The notes: a model not told the origin generated them from the sequence alone. 64,000 nucleotides of DNA from Pelagicoccus mobilis (GCF_016595505.1 NZ_JAENIL010000017.1:62001-126000), one strand, 5' to 3'. Numbered from the stretch's first letter, positions 16,505 to 24,867 are shown. A program made the numbers and translations.

Positions 16505-17611
16505 ATGTTGCTACCTATACGGAAAACAGTGAAGTATGACGAACTCGGTCTCGTCTTTAAAAATGGCCGTTTCATCAAATTGGTAGGCGAGGGAAAGCAT
16601 TGGCTCTTCGACTTCCAGAACGTCCTGCGCGTGGACGTGCTAAACCAGCGTGATCCTTGGATCCGTTCCACTGAGCTCGACCAGCTGAGCAAGTCCGAGC
16701 TGCTCGAGGACAAGGCCGTATTCGTTGACCTGAAGGACAACGAGCGTGCCTTTGTTTGGGTGGACGGTCGTCTCGATTCAGTGCTCGGTCCTGGCCTATA
16801 CGGTCTGTGGAACCAGCTGCGAAAGGTCGAGATCGAGCGTTTCGATGCGAATGATCTGAAGCTCGTCCGTAAGGATCTCGTGTCCGTCCTCAAGAACCTG
16901 TCGGCGCTTCAATTGTTTGAAGTGGTCGAGGTGCCCGAAGGTAAAGTGGGTGTACTCTTCGTTGATGGAGCGTACCGAGAAACTTTGCCTGCCGGTAAAC
17001 ACGCGTTCTGGAAGAATGTAGCCAAGGTTAAGATCCAGCTCGTGGAAAAGCGTGAGCAGGTCTTGGACGTATCGGGGCAGGATATCATGACTCGTGACAA
17101 GGTCACCCTGCGTCTGAATGCCGTTCTCGCGTACCGTGTGGTCGACGAACGTAAGTCCGTTGAAGCCTCTCAAGACGCAAGCCAAGCTCTCTACCGTGAG
17201 ACACAGCTAGCTCTGCGTTCCGAGGTGGGTGTACGCGATCTGGATACATTGCTAAGTGGCAAGGAAGACCTCGCTCAGAACGCGAAGGAATACGTGGCGA
17301 AAGTTGCGAACGACTTCGGTCTCGAGGTGGTTAGCCTTGGCGTGCGCGATGTGATCTTGCCCGGCGATATGAAGAACTTGATGAACCAAGTGATCGAGGC
17401 TCAGAAGGCTTCCGAAGCGAACGTCATCAAGCGTCGTGAAGAAACCGCGGCAATGCGTTCCCAGCTTAACACAGCAAAGCTGATGGAAAGCAATCCAGTC
17501 CTCATGCGTTTGCGTGAGCTGGAAGTTTTGGAAAGCGTATCCAAAACAGCGAACCTACAAGTCGTTCTCGGCGAGAAGGGCTTGGCGGAGTCGCTGACAA
17601 AGCTGATCTAA
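16505..17611 (+). CDS. slipin (SPFH/band-7 family) of the RNA-repair island
   Basis: 368 residues with an excellent ribosome binding site (AAAGGAG six bases before ATG). An N-terminal repeat-like region (YDELGLVFKNGRFIKLVGEG and later EVPEGKVGVLFVDGAYRETL) precedes the SPFH core (VSGQDIMTRDKVTLRLNAVLAYRV) and a helical EAQKASEANVIKRREETAAM segment. No clear transmembrane helix is visible, unlike classic stomatins; such slipins without anchors are recurrent neighbours of rtcB RNA ligase genes. Slipins form large ring assemblies; its role in RNA repair is not known. A strong terminator follows, so it may be transcribed apart from the HNH gene. Confidence 0.85.
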   Translation: MLLPIRKTVKYDELGLVFKNGRFIKLVGEGKHWLFDFQNVLRVDVLNQRDPWIRSTELDQLSKSELLEDKAVFVDLKDNERAFVWVDGRLDSVLGPGLYGLWNQLRKVEIERFDANDLKLVRKDLVSVLKNLSALQLFEVVEVPEGKVGVLFVDGAYRETLPAGKHAFWKNVAKVKIQLVEKREQVLDVSGQDIMTRDKVTLRLNAVLAYRVVDERKSVEASQDASQALYRETQLALRSEVGVRDLDTLLSGKEDLAQNAKEYVAKVANDFGLEVVSLGVRDVILPGDMKNLMNQVIEAQKASEANVIKRREETAAMRSQLNTAKLMESNPVLMRLRELEVLESVSKTANLQVVLGEKGLAESLTKLI

Positions 17612-17614
17612 ACG

Positions 17615-17650
17615 GTCGTCTCTCCTGAAAGGGGAGGCGACTTTTGTTTG
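17615..17650 (+). terminator. intrinsic terminator after the slipin gene
   Basis: An 11-bp stem GTCGTCTCTCC/GGGGAGGCGAC with loop TGAAA, then TTTTGTTTG, starting 4 bases past the slipin stop. Confidence 0.92.
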
Positions 17651-17658
17651 ATTCTCGT

Positions 17659-17731
17659 GGGAGCGTGCTTGTCACGCGATAGACATAACTGTGCCCGTGC
17701 TCAGAATTATCGCGTGACAAGCACGCTCCTA
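17659..17731. repeat. long inverted repeat (family C)
   Basis: GGGAGCGTGCTTGTCACGCG is mirrored by CGCGTGACAAGCACGCTCC about 30 bases later. Sister copies at 19556 and 62181. Confidence 0.88.
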
Positions 17732-17792
17732 CACTTCGAGTATCCATTAAAAGAACACACGCTTTTATCTCTTTCCTAAATAGGAAACCGAG

Positions 17793-18413
17793 ATGATAGA
17801 CATAGATAAGGCAATTGTGCTGACGCTTAATCGTACCTGGCGTGCGATTGGCCAACGTACAGTGCGGCAGGCATTCTGCGATCTCATGGGCGGGACCGCT
17901 CTGGCGATGGATATTCGCTACCCGCTCGATGAGGATGGGAGGGCAGACTTGTCCGGGCCTATCGACTGCGTCCCGGTGGATGGAGATGCTTGGATGGAGC
18001 TTCCGGTACGCTCCTTCGACCTCTCCATCCGAACTCCTCGGAGAAAGGTCCGCGTCCCGACCGTGATCGTAGTTTCCAACTACTCCGGAATGCCCTTGTG
18101 GAATCCCGGCGTAAACCGGCGCTCTATCTTCGAGCGTGACGGTGGAATCTGCCAGTACACCGGTCGCCGCGTCCCATGGTCCAAGGGAAATCTCGACCAC
18201 GTTATCCCCCGTTCTCGGGGTGGTCAGAATTCCTTCGAAAACCTGGTTTGGTCCGACAAAGCCGTGAACACGCGCAAAGCGGACCGACTGCCAGAAGAAG
18301 CAGGTCTGCGTCTGCTTCGAAAACCCAGGGCTCCCGAAGCCCAACCCATCTCCCGTCGAATCCAAGAAATGAAACACGCCGACTGGAGGTGGTTCATTAA
18401 AGATGAATCCTAA
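17793..18413 (+). CDS. HNH-fold endonuclease-like protein of the RNA-repair island
   Basis: 206 residues; AGGAAACCGAG precedes the ATG. The C-terminal HNH core reads DHVIPRSRGG (D135, H136), then SFENLVW (N150), then KAVNTRKADR (N159 where many families have CxxCN). The zinc-binding CxxC pair is reduced to CQYTGR. So the nuclease metal site (H, N, N) may be intact but structural zinc is absent. The N-terminal 100 residues have no motif I recognise. Position between slipin and the RtcB gene suggests it cuts or trims RNA or DNA linked to repair, but that is inference from context. Confidence 0.75.
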   Translation: MIDIDKAIVLTLNRTWRAIGQRTVRQAFCDLMGGTALAMDIRYPLDEDGRADLSGPIDCVPVDGDAWMELPVRSFDLSIRTPRRKVRVPTVIVVSNYSGMPLWNPGVNRRSIFERDGGICQYTGRRVPWSKGNLDHVIPRSRGGQNSFENLVWSDKAVNTRKADRLPEEAGLRLLRKPRAPEAQPISRRIQEMKHADWRWFIKDES

Positions 18414-18515
18414 AACCTAGCTCGTCCGCCAAGCCGTAAGATCGGTGGCGGGCGGGCTTCTCTTTCCGATTATCCGCTAAGCTAGATTAAGAATCTCAGT
18501 TCCGCTGCCCCTGTC

Positions 18516-18584
18516 GGGCTGTCGCTCGCGACACGCCGCATTGCAGGAGGTGGCACTGCGGCACGTCGCAAGCGACGGCCCTAC
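18516..18584. repeat. long imperfect palindrome in the island
   Basis: GGGCTGTCGCTCGCGACACG faces CACGTCGCAAGCGACGGCCC; the arms contain GCCGCA/TGCGGC at the tip. It fills most of the gap between the HNH gene and the gene at 18636. Confidence 0.8.
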
Positions 18585-18635
18585 AAGGTTGGCATCCGTT
18601 TCAACTGACTTGGTTGATGCAATTAATTTCCCCCA

Positions 18636-19550
18636 ATGAAAACTGAATTGATAGAGGAGATCGCCGCGATCTTACCTGAAGGACGTACAAAGTATTTCTA
18701 TTTTAAGGAGAAGTATGCGGTGGACCTGATGCGGTATTTCGCTGCTGGACGTTCCGTTGCTGACGTAAAGGCGTCTCGCTTTGCTGGCCTTTTGAAGAAG
18801 GCGGTTGTCAAGGATGTGCTATCGGGAGTAGGGACGGGTCGATTGAACGCTCGTGACTTCGAAAATGTTTGGGGTAATGAAGTGTATCCATTTTTGCTGA
18901 CGATAGGGCAGTGGGGACATAACCGACATGCCGAACGTAATTGGTATCAGACGACTGGATGTGATGCGAATCTCGTGCTTCAGCTAAACTTCAGCAATTT
19001 GCACAATGCTCCGTATCAACGAAGCATCGACGACCGATATCGTCCGTTCGAGTTTTCAGCTCACCCGGTTGCTCGCCCGCCGTATAGAACTTTGGCGTGG
19101 GCTCGTATCGATTTGAGTTTCGAAACCGACGAAGCCTTGATCGAGGAAGTTCAGACGGACTGGGTTCGCTATGCGAAGAATCGCTTAACTCGGATCAGTC
19201 ACATGAAGCTCGAGGAAATGGGGGAAGAGGATCGCAAGTCGATTCCCTACTTTATGGAGGTCTTGCCTCCATACGCTGGTATTTGGCAAGAGGCGATCTT
19301 GGCGGCAGCGCTCTGGTTTATTCGGGAAGAGCTGGGGTTGAGCAAAGTGTATTATCACACGCATGCGAGCGGGTGTAAGCTCAAGCGAATCGATACGAAT
19401 CTGCCTCCGCGCTCCTTGTACGAGTCGCTGCCCCGAAAGTTCTGCTTCAAGCGAACGGGCGAGGTGCCGCGCTTCTTGGAGCGGTACATGAAAAGGAAGG
19501 CCAACGCGGAGTTCTACCGGTTGGACTTCAAGAAAGGATTAGAACAGTAA
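18636..19550 (+). CDS. uncharacterised protein with EVQTDW motif, RtcB neighbour
   Basis: 304 residues, no signal peptide or membrane segment; I do not recognise a named family. A central LIEEVQTDWVRYAKN (EVQTDW at 171-176) is followed by PPYAGIWQEAILAAALWFIR (W217), LGLSKVYYHTHASG (241-246) and a basic C-terminus (LPRKFCFKRTGEVPRFLE). From memory, large phage polyvalent proteins carry a module with EIQSDWHQ, then W...L, then a GYxxIAWTTG-like strand; the order and spacing here are similar. That suggests a freestanding chromosomal relative of that module, function unknown. It ends 76 bases before rtcB with a family C repeat between them. Confidence 0.7.
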   Translation: MKTELIEEIAAILPEGRTKYFYFKEKYAVDLMRYFAAGRSVADVKASRFAGLLKKAVVKDVLSGVGTGRLNARDFENVWGNEVYPFLLTIGQWGHNRHAERNWYQTTGCDANLVLQLNFSNLHNAPYQRSIDDRYRPFEFSAHPVARPPYRTLAWARIDLSFETDEALIEEVQTDWVRYAKNRLTRISHMKLEEMGEEDRKSIPYFMEVLPPYAGIWQEAILAAALWFIREELGLSKVYYHTHASGCKLKRIDTNLPPRSLYESLPRKFCFKRTGEVPRFLERYMKRKANAEFYRLDFKKGLEQ

Positions 19551-19555
19551 TATGG

Positions 19556-19614
19556 GTAGGAGCGTGCTTGGTGGCGAACGAGCTAATGTGTTCGCGTGAC
19601 AAGCACGCTCCTAC
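19556..19614. repeat. long inverted repeat (family C) before rtcB
   Basis: GTAGGAGCGTGCTTG (19556) and CAAGCACGCTCCTAC (19600) are perfect 15-bp arms. It ends 11 bases before the rtcB start chosen here. Confidence 0.88.
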
Positions 19615-19625
19615 CTTCTCGAAAA

Positions 19626-20828
19626 ATGAATAACGAAACACAGTTTGTGCCACGTGAGGCTCCGGCTCCCTGCAGGCAATGGGGAGAGGACTTGGACGAG
19701 ATGTCGGTACAGCAAATGAAGAATGCCTGCGATTTGCCGGTATCGGTACGTGGGGCGTTGATGCCTGATGCCCATGTTGGATACGGTCTGCCGATCGGCG
19801 GGGTGCTGGCTACCGAGAATGCGGTGATCCCGTATGCGGTGGGAGTGGACATCGCCTGCCGCATGAAGCTGAGCGTGTTCGACATCCCAGTTAAGCGGTT
19901 GCTTCGCGACGAAGGGAAGGGGCGATTCACGGAAGCCATTCAAAAGGAAACTAAATTTGGTGTCGGCGCGTTCTTTCGCGAGAAGCGTGAGCATTATGTG
20001 CTCGACCGTGATTGGTCGGTTTCGCCAGTGACTCAGGAATGCAAAGACAAGGCGTGGAAGCAGCTGGGTACTAGCGGTAGCGGGAACCATTTCGTGGAGT
20101 TTGGCGAAATCGAAATCCGCGATGCCTCGCTTGGTGTTGAGCCCGGAACTTATGTTGCTCTTATGAGCCATAGCGGAAGTCGTGGGACGGGCGCGAATGT
20201 GGCTTCGCATTACTGTAAACTCGCTCGAGCCGCTCATCCGGAATTGCCAAAGGAGTTGCAGCACTTGTCGTGGTTGGACCTCGATTCCGAAGCTGGGCAG
20301 GAGTACTGGGCGGCTATGGAGCTAATGGGCGAATACGCAGCTGCGAATCACGCCTGTATCCATAAACACATTGCGGAGAACCTTGGACTCGAGCCCGTCC
20401 TCGACATTGAGAACCATCACAACTTTGCTTGGAAGGAAACTCATGACGGCCAAGAGGTGATCGTGCATCGTAAAGGTGCGACTCCAGCGGGCAAAGGAGT
20501 GCTAGGTGTTATCCCAGGCTCGATGGCGAGCCCGGCTTATGTGGTTCGTGGGAAGGGGAGTGTTCAGTCTTTGCATTCCGCTTCGCATGGAGCGGGACGC
20601 GTGATGAGCCGCAAAAAAGCGCAGTCCAAGCTGAAGTGGAAGGATGCTCAACGTTTGCTGAAGGATCGTGGAGTGAACTTGCTGTCGGCGGGACTCGACG
20701 AAGTTCCGTTTGTCTACAAGGACATTGATCAGGTTATGGCTGCCCAGTCTGATCTGGTTGAGTCGGTGGCACGCTTCTTCCCTCGCTTGGTCAAGATGGC
20801 TCCGGCTGGAGAGCGTCCGGAAGATTAA
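19626..20828 (+). CDS. rtcB: RtcB-type RNA ligase
   Basis: 400 residues from the ATG at 19626; the in-frame start at 19596 lies inside a repeat and is rejected. Family motifs are complete: PDAHVGYGLPIGG (D48, H50), VGVDIACRM (metal ligands D75, C78), GSGNHFVEFGE (H155), SHSGSRG (H182), ENHHNF (H264/H265), HRKGATPA and SASHGAGR with H321 as the guanylylated histidine. RtcB joins 2',3'-cyclic-phosphate or 3'-phosphate to 5'-OH RNA ends with GTP and Mn, the chemistry that reverses anticodon-loop cleavage. No archease, RtcA, RtcR or Ro60 gene is in the window. Last gene of the island, closed by a strong terminator. Confidence 0.92.
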   Translation: MNNETQFVPREAPAPCRQWGEDLDEMSVQQMKNACDLPVSVRGALMPDAHVGYGLPIGGVLATENAVIPYAVGVDIACRMKLSVFDIPVKRLLRDEGKGRFTEAIQKETKFGVGAFFREKREHYVLDRDWSVSPVTQECKDKAWKQLGTSGSGNHFVEFGEIEIRDASLGVEPGTYVALMSHSGSRGTGANVASHYCKLARAAHPELPKELQHLSWLDLDSEAGQEYWAAMELMGEYAAANHACIHKHIAENLGLEPVLDIENHHNFAWKETHDGQEVIVHRKGATPAGKGVLGVIPGSMASPAYVVRGKGSVQSLHSASHGAGRVMSRKKAQSKLKWKDAQRLLKDRGVNLLSAGLDEVPFVYKDIDQVMAAQSDLVESVARFFPRLVKMAPAGERPED

Positions 20829-20831
20829 AAA

Positions 20832-20860
20832 AACGAGAGTCTGGATAGACTCTCGTTTTC
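20832..20860 (+). terminator. intrinsic terminator of rtcB
   Basis: AACGAGAGTCT-GGAT-AGACTCTCGTT, a perfect 11-bp stem running into TTTT; preceded by A7, so it may also work on the minus strand. Confidence 0.92.
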
Positions 20861-20898
20861 TGTGAATTTGGACTCTGTGAATTTGGACTCTGGGGAAT

Positions 20899-20924
20899 GG
20901 CCGCTGGGGACAGCGGCCGCTACC
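20899..20924. repeat. REP-like repeat (family B) behind a tandem duplication
   Basis: GGCCGCTGGGGACAGCGGCC then GCTACC. Just upstream, TGTGAATTTGGACTC occurs twice in tandem (20862 and 20877). Confidence 0.75.
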
Positions 20925-20937
20925 TTTATGGGAGATT

Positions 20938-22728
20938 CTATTGTCCTAGGATCGCTTGGAGGAGCTCTGTATCCACTTTACCTGACTCGTAATCCTTGAT
21001 GCCGAAATTGCCTTGGTAGTCCCAGATGGCGTGGTTGATGCCTTCTTCGCGAAGGATTTCGCCCACGTCGCGATACCAGACGAGAAGATCATCGCGATCG
21101 ACGGTTTTGAGGCATCCCCATTCACCGAGGTAGAGGGGGAGCTGGTGGATGCGGGCGTACTCCATCGCCGGCATCATTTCTTGCCGCATCGCCTCTTTGC
21201 CATGAGGTCCTTGGTTTTCTTCGAGCATGGCTCGGATCTCTTCATCTTCTACTGCGGCGAGCTGCTCGTCGGTGACGAGGAGACCGGGGTAGTTGATCGG
21301 CCCGTTGTAGTTGTAGTAGTGGCCGACCCAGGATGCTTGGTAGTGCGTGAAGCGGAACGGGCTGTAGAAGTGGTAGCTGAGAATTAGGTTCGGGTCGTTC
21401 GAGGGGAGTCGGAGGAATGGGAAACTGCTGGCGAGTTGCCAACGGTTGGATCCGACTACGATGGGGCGGTTTGGCTCCAGCTCTCGGACTGCGTTGATCG
21501 CTTTTGCGATTACGAAATTCCATTGGTCGTGCTCGTCCGCTACTGCTTCGTTTAGCACTTCGTAGGCGAGGAAGTCATTGTCCCATTTGTTTAGGAATGA
21601 GGAGAGATCGCGCCAGAGGTCGCACAGGAGCTCTTGGCTGGCTTCCGAGGTGAAAAGAGTGTTTTCACCTCCGTCGTGCACTGCGTTGAAGTGGTGGGAG
21701 TTGACGATGTGGAGGTCGACGATGGCCTTGAGTCCGGCGGCTTCGATCCAGGTGATAACTGTATCCAAAGTTTCGAACGCTTCCTTGTTTCGCTTCCCGT
21801 TCTTTTTCCACATGATGGATTCCTCGATGGGGAGGCGAACATGGTCCCAGCCTTGAGAGGCGAGGAGCGCGACGTCTGCCGCGGTGAAGAAGTCGTTTGA
21901 GTCGGGCCACTCCCGGTCTGGACCGCGTTGTGAGAGCCAGTGGCTGAGGTTGACGCCTTGACCGAGAACGAGACCGCTCTGAGTGCTTTGTCTGAGTTCG
22001 CCGTTGGCGGAACGTAGGGCACTGAGCTCGAGGTCGGAGATCGAACGAATGCTCATGTTGCGGAATTCGATTGGTGCTCCGGCGTGTTTGCCTTGGAAGC
22101 CGATCTTTCCGACGGTGGGGAGTTCGGCCCATGGTTTGCTGAGCCATTCGGGGATTTTCGTTCCGTCTGGCGCTTCGGTCGCGGAAGTGAAGTCGCCGAG
22201 GTCGATGCGGTTGACGAGTTCGCCATTCATTTCCACGACGATGTACGGCCCGCTTGCAGTCACTGTCATGCGATTCCAACTACCTGCTGGTGCGACTACG
22301 TCTTGTTGGATGGCTGGCTTGTGTCCGAAAAAAGCGCCTGCTTGCCAGCTTGGATCGGCTTTGGCCCATTTCTCGGAATGGTCGTCGGCGATTTGGATTT
22401 CCACGGAGTTGGGGATCCAGTTCTTGGTGTCCGAGCAGTAGATGATGACGCCGCTGTTGGTGCCGGCGGAATTGCGAAATTCTAGGTCGAGAACGAAATC
22501 CTGGTATTCGTTTACGGTCCAGATGCATTTGTCCTCGCTGGCGGAGAGTATGCCGTTTTTGACCTTCCAAACTCCTTTAGGGAAGGAGGCGTTGGAGAGG
22601 TTTTCCTCGAAGAGCGGTGTGGTGGCTTGAGTGCTCGTGGCGAGCAGGCCGAGAGTGAGGCCGCTTGCGCTGGCGATTCGCTTGAGAGCTTTGGAGAGCG
22701 ATCTGGAAATCATGCGCCTAGGGTGCAA
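20938..22728 (-). CDS. secreted DUF1080-GH5 glycoside hydrolase
   Basis: 596 residues. After a signal peptide (cleavage near STQATT; ATG at 22713 is an alternative start) comes a DUF1080/concanavalin-like domain to about residue 230 (FVLDLEFRNSAGTNSGVIIY, GKIGFQGKHAGAPIEFRNM), then a GH5 TIM barrel. Catalytic residues are visible: E394 in AYEVLNEAV (acid/base) and E536 in LYLGEWG (nucleophile), plus GWDHVRLPIEE and DLHIVN. It likely cleaves a beta-glucan or mannan outside the cytoplasm, the DUF1080 part helping bind sugar. Monocistronic, facing rtcB. Confidence 0.85.
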   Translation of the reverse strand: MHPRRMISRSLSKALKRIASASGLTLGLLATSTQATTPLFEENLSNASFPKGVWKVKNGILSASEDKCIWTVNEYQDFVLDLEFRNSAGTNSGVIIYCSDTKNWIPNSVEIQIADDHSEKWAKADPSWQAGAFFGHKPAIQQDVVAPAGSWNRMTVTASGPYIVVEMNGELVNRIDLGDFTSATEAPDGTKIPEWLSKPWAELPTVGKIGFQGKHAGAPIEFRNMSIRSISDLELSALRSANGELRQSTQSGLVLGQGVNLSHWLSQRGPDREWPDSNDFFTAADVALLASQGWDHVRLPIEESIMWKKNGKRNKEAFETLDTVITWIEAAGLKAIVDLHIVNSHHFNAVHDGGENTLFTSEASQELLCDLWRDLSSFLNKWDNDFLAYEVLNEAVADEHDQWNFVIAKAINAVRELEPNRPIVVGSNRWQLASSFPFLRLPSNDPNLILSYHFYSPFRFTHYQASWVGHYYNYNGPINYPGLLVTDEQLAAVEDEEIRAMLEENQGPHGKEAMRQEMMPAMEYARIHQLPLYLGEWGCLKTVDRDDLLVWYRDVGEILREEGINHAIWDYQGNFGIKDYESGKVDTELLQAILGQ

Positions 22729-22881
22729 CTCGGCGCACTTGATTTCAATTGAAGTTCGACTCTTCTTTTAGAGTAGAAAGGAGGGATAAGCGTGGTTGAT
22801 GGGAGGTATTTGGTTTTCTTGCCAGTCAGGGCGTTTGCCAGCGCCTCGATGTCGTCTCAGCGCGGCGGCTTACAGTGTTGT

Positions 22882-23739
22882 CTAGGCCTTGACTAGTTCC
22901 ACTCCCTTACAGTCCGCGCAGTGGGTGGCGGGGGGGGTGTAGCCTGAATGGCAGCAAGGGCAGTAGAGTGAGCCGTCGAGCGTTTTTGGAGCGTCTAGCC
23001 AGTCTGAAGGGTCTAGATCGACTTGTTTGAAGGCGGCGGCAAGGGCTGGGGCGGGGTACTCGGGCTTGGGGAGGAAATGGGCGTTTCGCCAATGCTGCTG
23101 AAGAAGGGCGAGAGTGGCTTTGTCTGCAGCGTTTGCCGCCAGAGCTGCGATGGGATCCCAGCGTAGGGAGCAACGCAGGGTTAGCTCGTCGTAGCAGCGT
23201 GGAGCGTGCCAGGGGAGCAAGGCGGTGTAGAGTGTGGTCTTGAGGCGGTCGGCTTCGAAGCTGGGGAGGAGGCGTTTGTGTAGGACTCGGTAGTGGAGGG
23301 CGGTGCCGAATTGGGTGGCGTAGCTGTAGGCCAAGGTGAGCAAGATCATGCCTTCGTCGTAGGTCCTGATGTAGACGAGGGGGAGCAGCAGGAAGAAGTT
23401 GATCAGGTTTATGACAGCGAGGGGCCTTAGCTTTCGGGTTACGTCTTGGATCAACTTCTGGTGTCGCCGGATTCCTGATACGGTGCTTATACGTCCAAAC
23501 CCTTTGCGTTTCTCGGTATAGGATGAGACGAGATAGATGGCTCCAGGCCAAGGGAGGAAGGGCGCTATGAAGACTGTCTTCTTGAGTCCCCAAGCCATCA
23601 TGAGAGGAGGGCGAGGGGCGCAGCGACCGAAGGCTCCGGTCCGGCCGACGAGGGCGATGGATCCAGGAGGGGCGAGTTTGATGCACTCGATCAGGTAGAA
23701 GATCGAGAGCACCAGGTAAAATGACTGTCCGTCAGTCAT
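22882..23739 (-). CDS. membrane protein with C-terminal zinc ribbon
   Basis: 285 residues of no family I recognise. Several hydrophobic stretches (FYLVLSIFYLIECIKLAP, TVFIAPFLPWPGAIYLVSSY, PLAVINLINFFLLLPLVYIR) suggest a membrane protein; the C-terminus carries CPCCHSGYTPPATHCADC, a probable zinc ribbon. It lies 41 bases downstream of the DUF2167 gene on the same strand and may share its transcript. Function unknown. Confidence 0.6.
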   Translation of the reverse strand: MTDGQSFYLVLSIFYLIECIKLAPPGSIALVGRTGAFGRCAPRPPLMMAWGLKKTVFIAPFLPWPGAIYLVSSYTEKRKGFGRISTVSGIRRHQKLIQDVTRKLRPLAVINLINFFLLLPLVYIRTYDEGMILLTLAYSYATQFGTALHYRVLHKRLLPSFEADRLKTTLYTALLPWHAPRCYDELTLRCSLRWDPIAALAANAADKATLALLQQHWRNAHFLPKPEYPAPALAAAFKQVDLDPSDWLDAPKTLDGSLYCPCCHSGYTPPATHCADCKGVELVKA

Positions 23740-23780
23740 AGTCGAGGGGAATGCCCGTTTGGGATAACGGGCTCTGCCTT

Positions 23781-24692
23781 CTACTGGTTGGTGTCCTCGC
23801 GGATTTCGCGACCGGCCATGCGAGCGAAGAACTTCTTGAAGGCCATTCCGATGGCGACTGCTCCGGCGATGATGAATTTGAGGAACTTCTTGCCGAAGGC
23901 CATGATCGAGCCGAGCAGGCCGAGCTTAGCGGCGCCGTACATGGCTCCGCCAGCGATGAGGGCGGTGAGTCCGTATTCGGCGATCTTGTCGCCTTGGCGG
24001 TAGTCGGCGTAGGATTTGCCTTCTTTGTAGACGTGGCCGAGGAGGAGGTCCTGGTAGTCTGGGAGTACGTAGTCGAGCTGGTCGGGGCTGCAGACGAGGG
24101 TGACGTCCATGAGGCCTTCGCGGCCGAGGAGTTTAGTGCGGTAGTTGACGGACGGGCTTGTGGAGGACTGGCTGCGCACGAGTAGGCCCCACTCGAGGTT
24201 GTTGGTGCGTTCGTTGTAGCGTGGTTCCACTTCCCAGCCTTCGATGTACATCGGCTCCATGCCTTGCTCTTGGCGGTACTCGTTTTGGTAGACCTGGATT
24301 TCGCGGAGATCTTCGAGAAGCTTGTCTGCGTCGAGCTCGTCCTTTTCGTCATCTTTCACGTAGCCGGACGGATCGAACTGGAAAATGACGAACCAATCGA
24401 GATCACCGCGGGAGATGAGGCCGTCGTATTCGCTTCTTGGATTTCCGAGGGCTTGAATGAGGTCGGATGCCTGGCCTCCGCTGAGGAACGCGTAGCCGTT
24501 GGGGATCTCGAGAGTCGCCCATTCGCCGAGCTCTCCTTCGCCTTCGGTCTGCCAGCTGAATCCGTCGAGGAAGGCGCGGAGTTGAGCCTCTGGGTCTTCT
24601 TCTTGAGGGAGGGCGCCGGAGTCGTTTTGGGCGTAGCCGTTAAGGGCTAGGAAAAAAGTGAGGACAGCTGCGAGGAGCGATTTCTTGTTCAT
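23781..24692 (-). CDS. DUF2167 membrane protein
   Basis: 303 residues: signal peptide (ALNGYAQ), a long extracytoplasmic part with WEVEPRYNERTNNLEWGLL and NYRTKLLGREGLMDVTLV, and a C-terminal pair of hydrophobic helices (AEYGLTALIAGGAMYGAAKL; FIIAGAVAIGMAF) with a basic tail. This is the DUF2167 architecture; members are induced by stress in some bacteria but the function is unknown. First gene of a two-gene unit with 22882. Confidence 0.8.
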   Translation of the reverse strand: MNKKSLLAAVLTFFLALNGYAQNDSGALPQEEDPEAQLRAFLDGFSWQTEGEGELGEWATLEIPNGYAFLSGGQASDLIQALGNPRSEYDGLISRGDLDWFVIFQFDPSGYVKDDEKDELDADKLLEDLREIQVYQNEYRQEQGMEPMYIEGWEVEPRYNERTNNLEWGLLVRSQSSTSPSVNYRTKLLGREGLMDVTLVCSPDQLDYVLPDYQDLLLGHVYKEGKSYADYRQGDKIAEYGLTALIAGGAMYGAAKLGLLGSIMAFGKKFLKFIIAGAVAIGMAFKKFFARMAGREIREDTNQ

Positions 24693-24867
24693 TTGTGGCT
24701 GGGTTCGGGACGGGTTGGAAAGAGCTGGGACGAGAGATGTCCGAGCGAGTGGGGCAGACAGAATAGAGAGCCGCGAACAAGGTCAAGGCGCTTAAGCAAT
24801 GGCGCGGAGTCGCTGGGGAGCTAAAACGATCGATCTCTTTGTTGGGCGGAGTCGCTGCAGAGCGGTT

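Noticed and set aside
19596-19625. Upstream rtcB start at 19596
   Set aside because: It would make the N-terminus from repeat DNA (family C arm); the ATG at 19626 fits the family start better.
23907-24352. Long Ser/Thr-rich and Arg-rich frames overlapping 22907-24352
   Set aside because: They are other-frame readings of the DUF2167 and zinc-ribbon genes; composition is typical of shifted frames in this codon usage.
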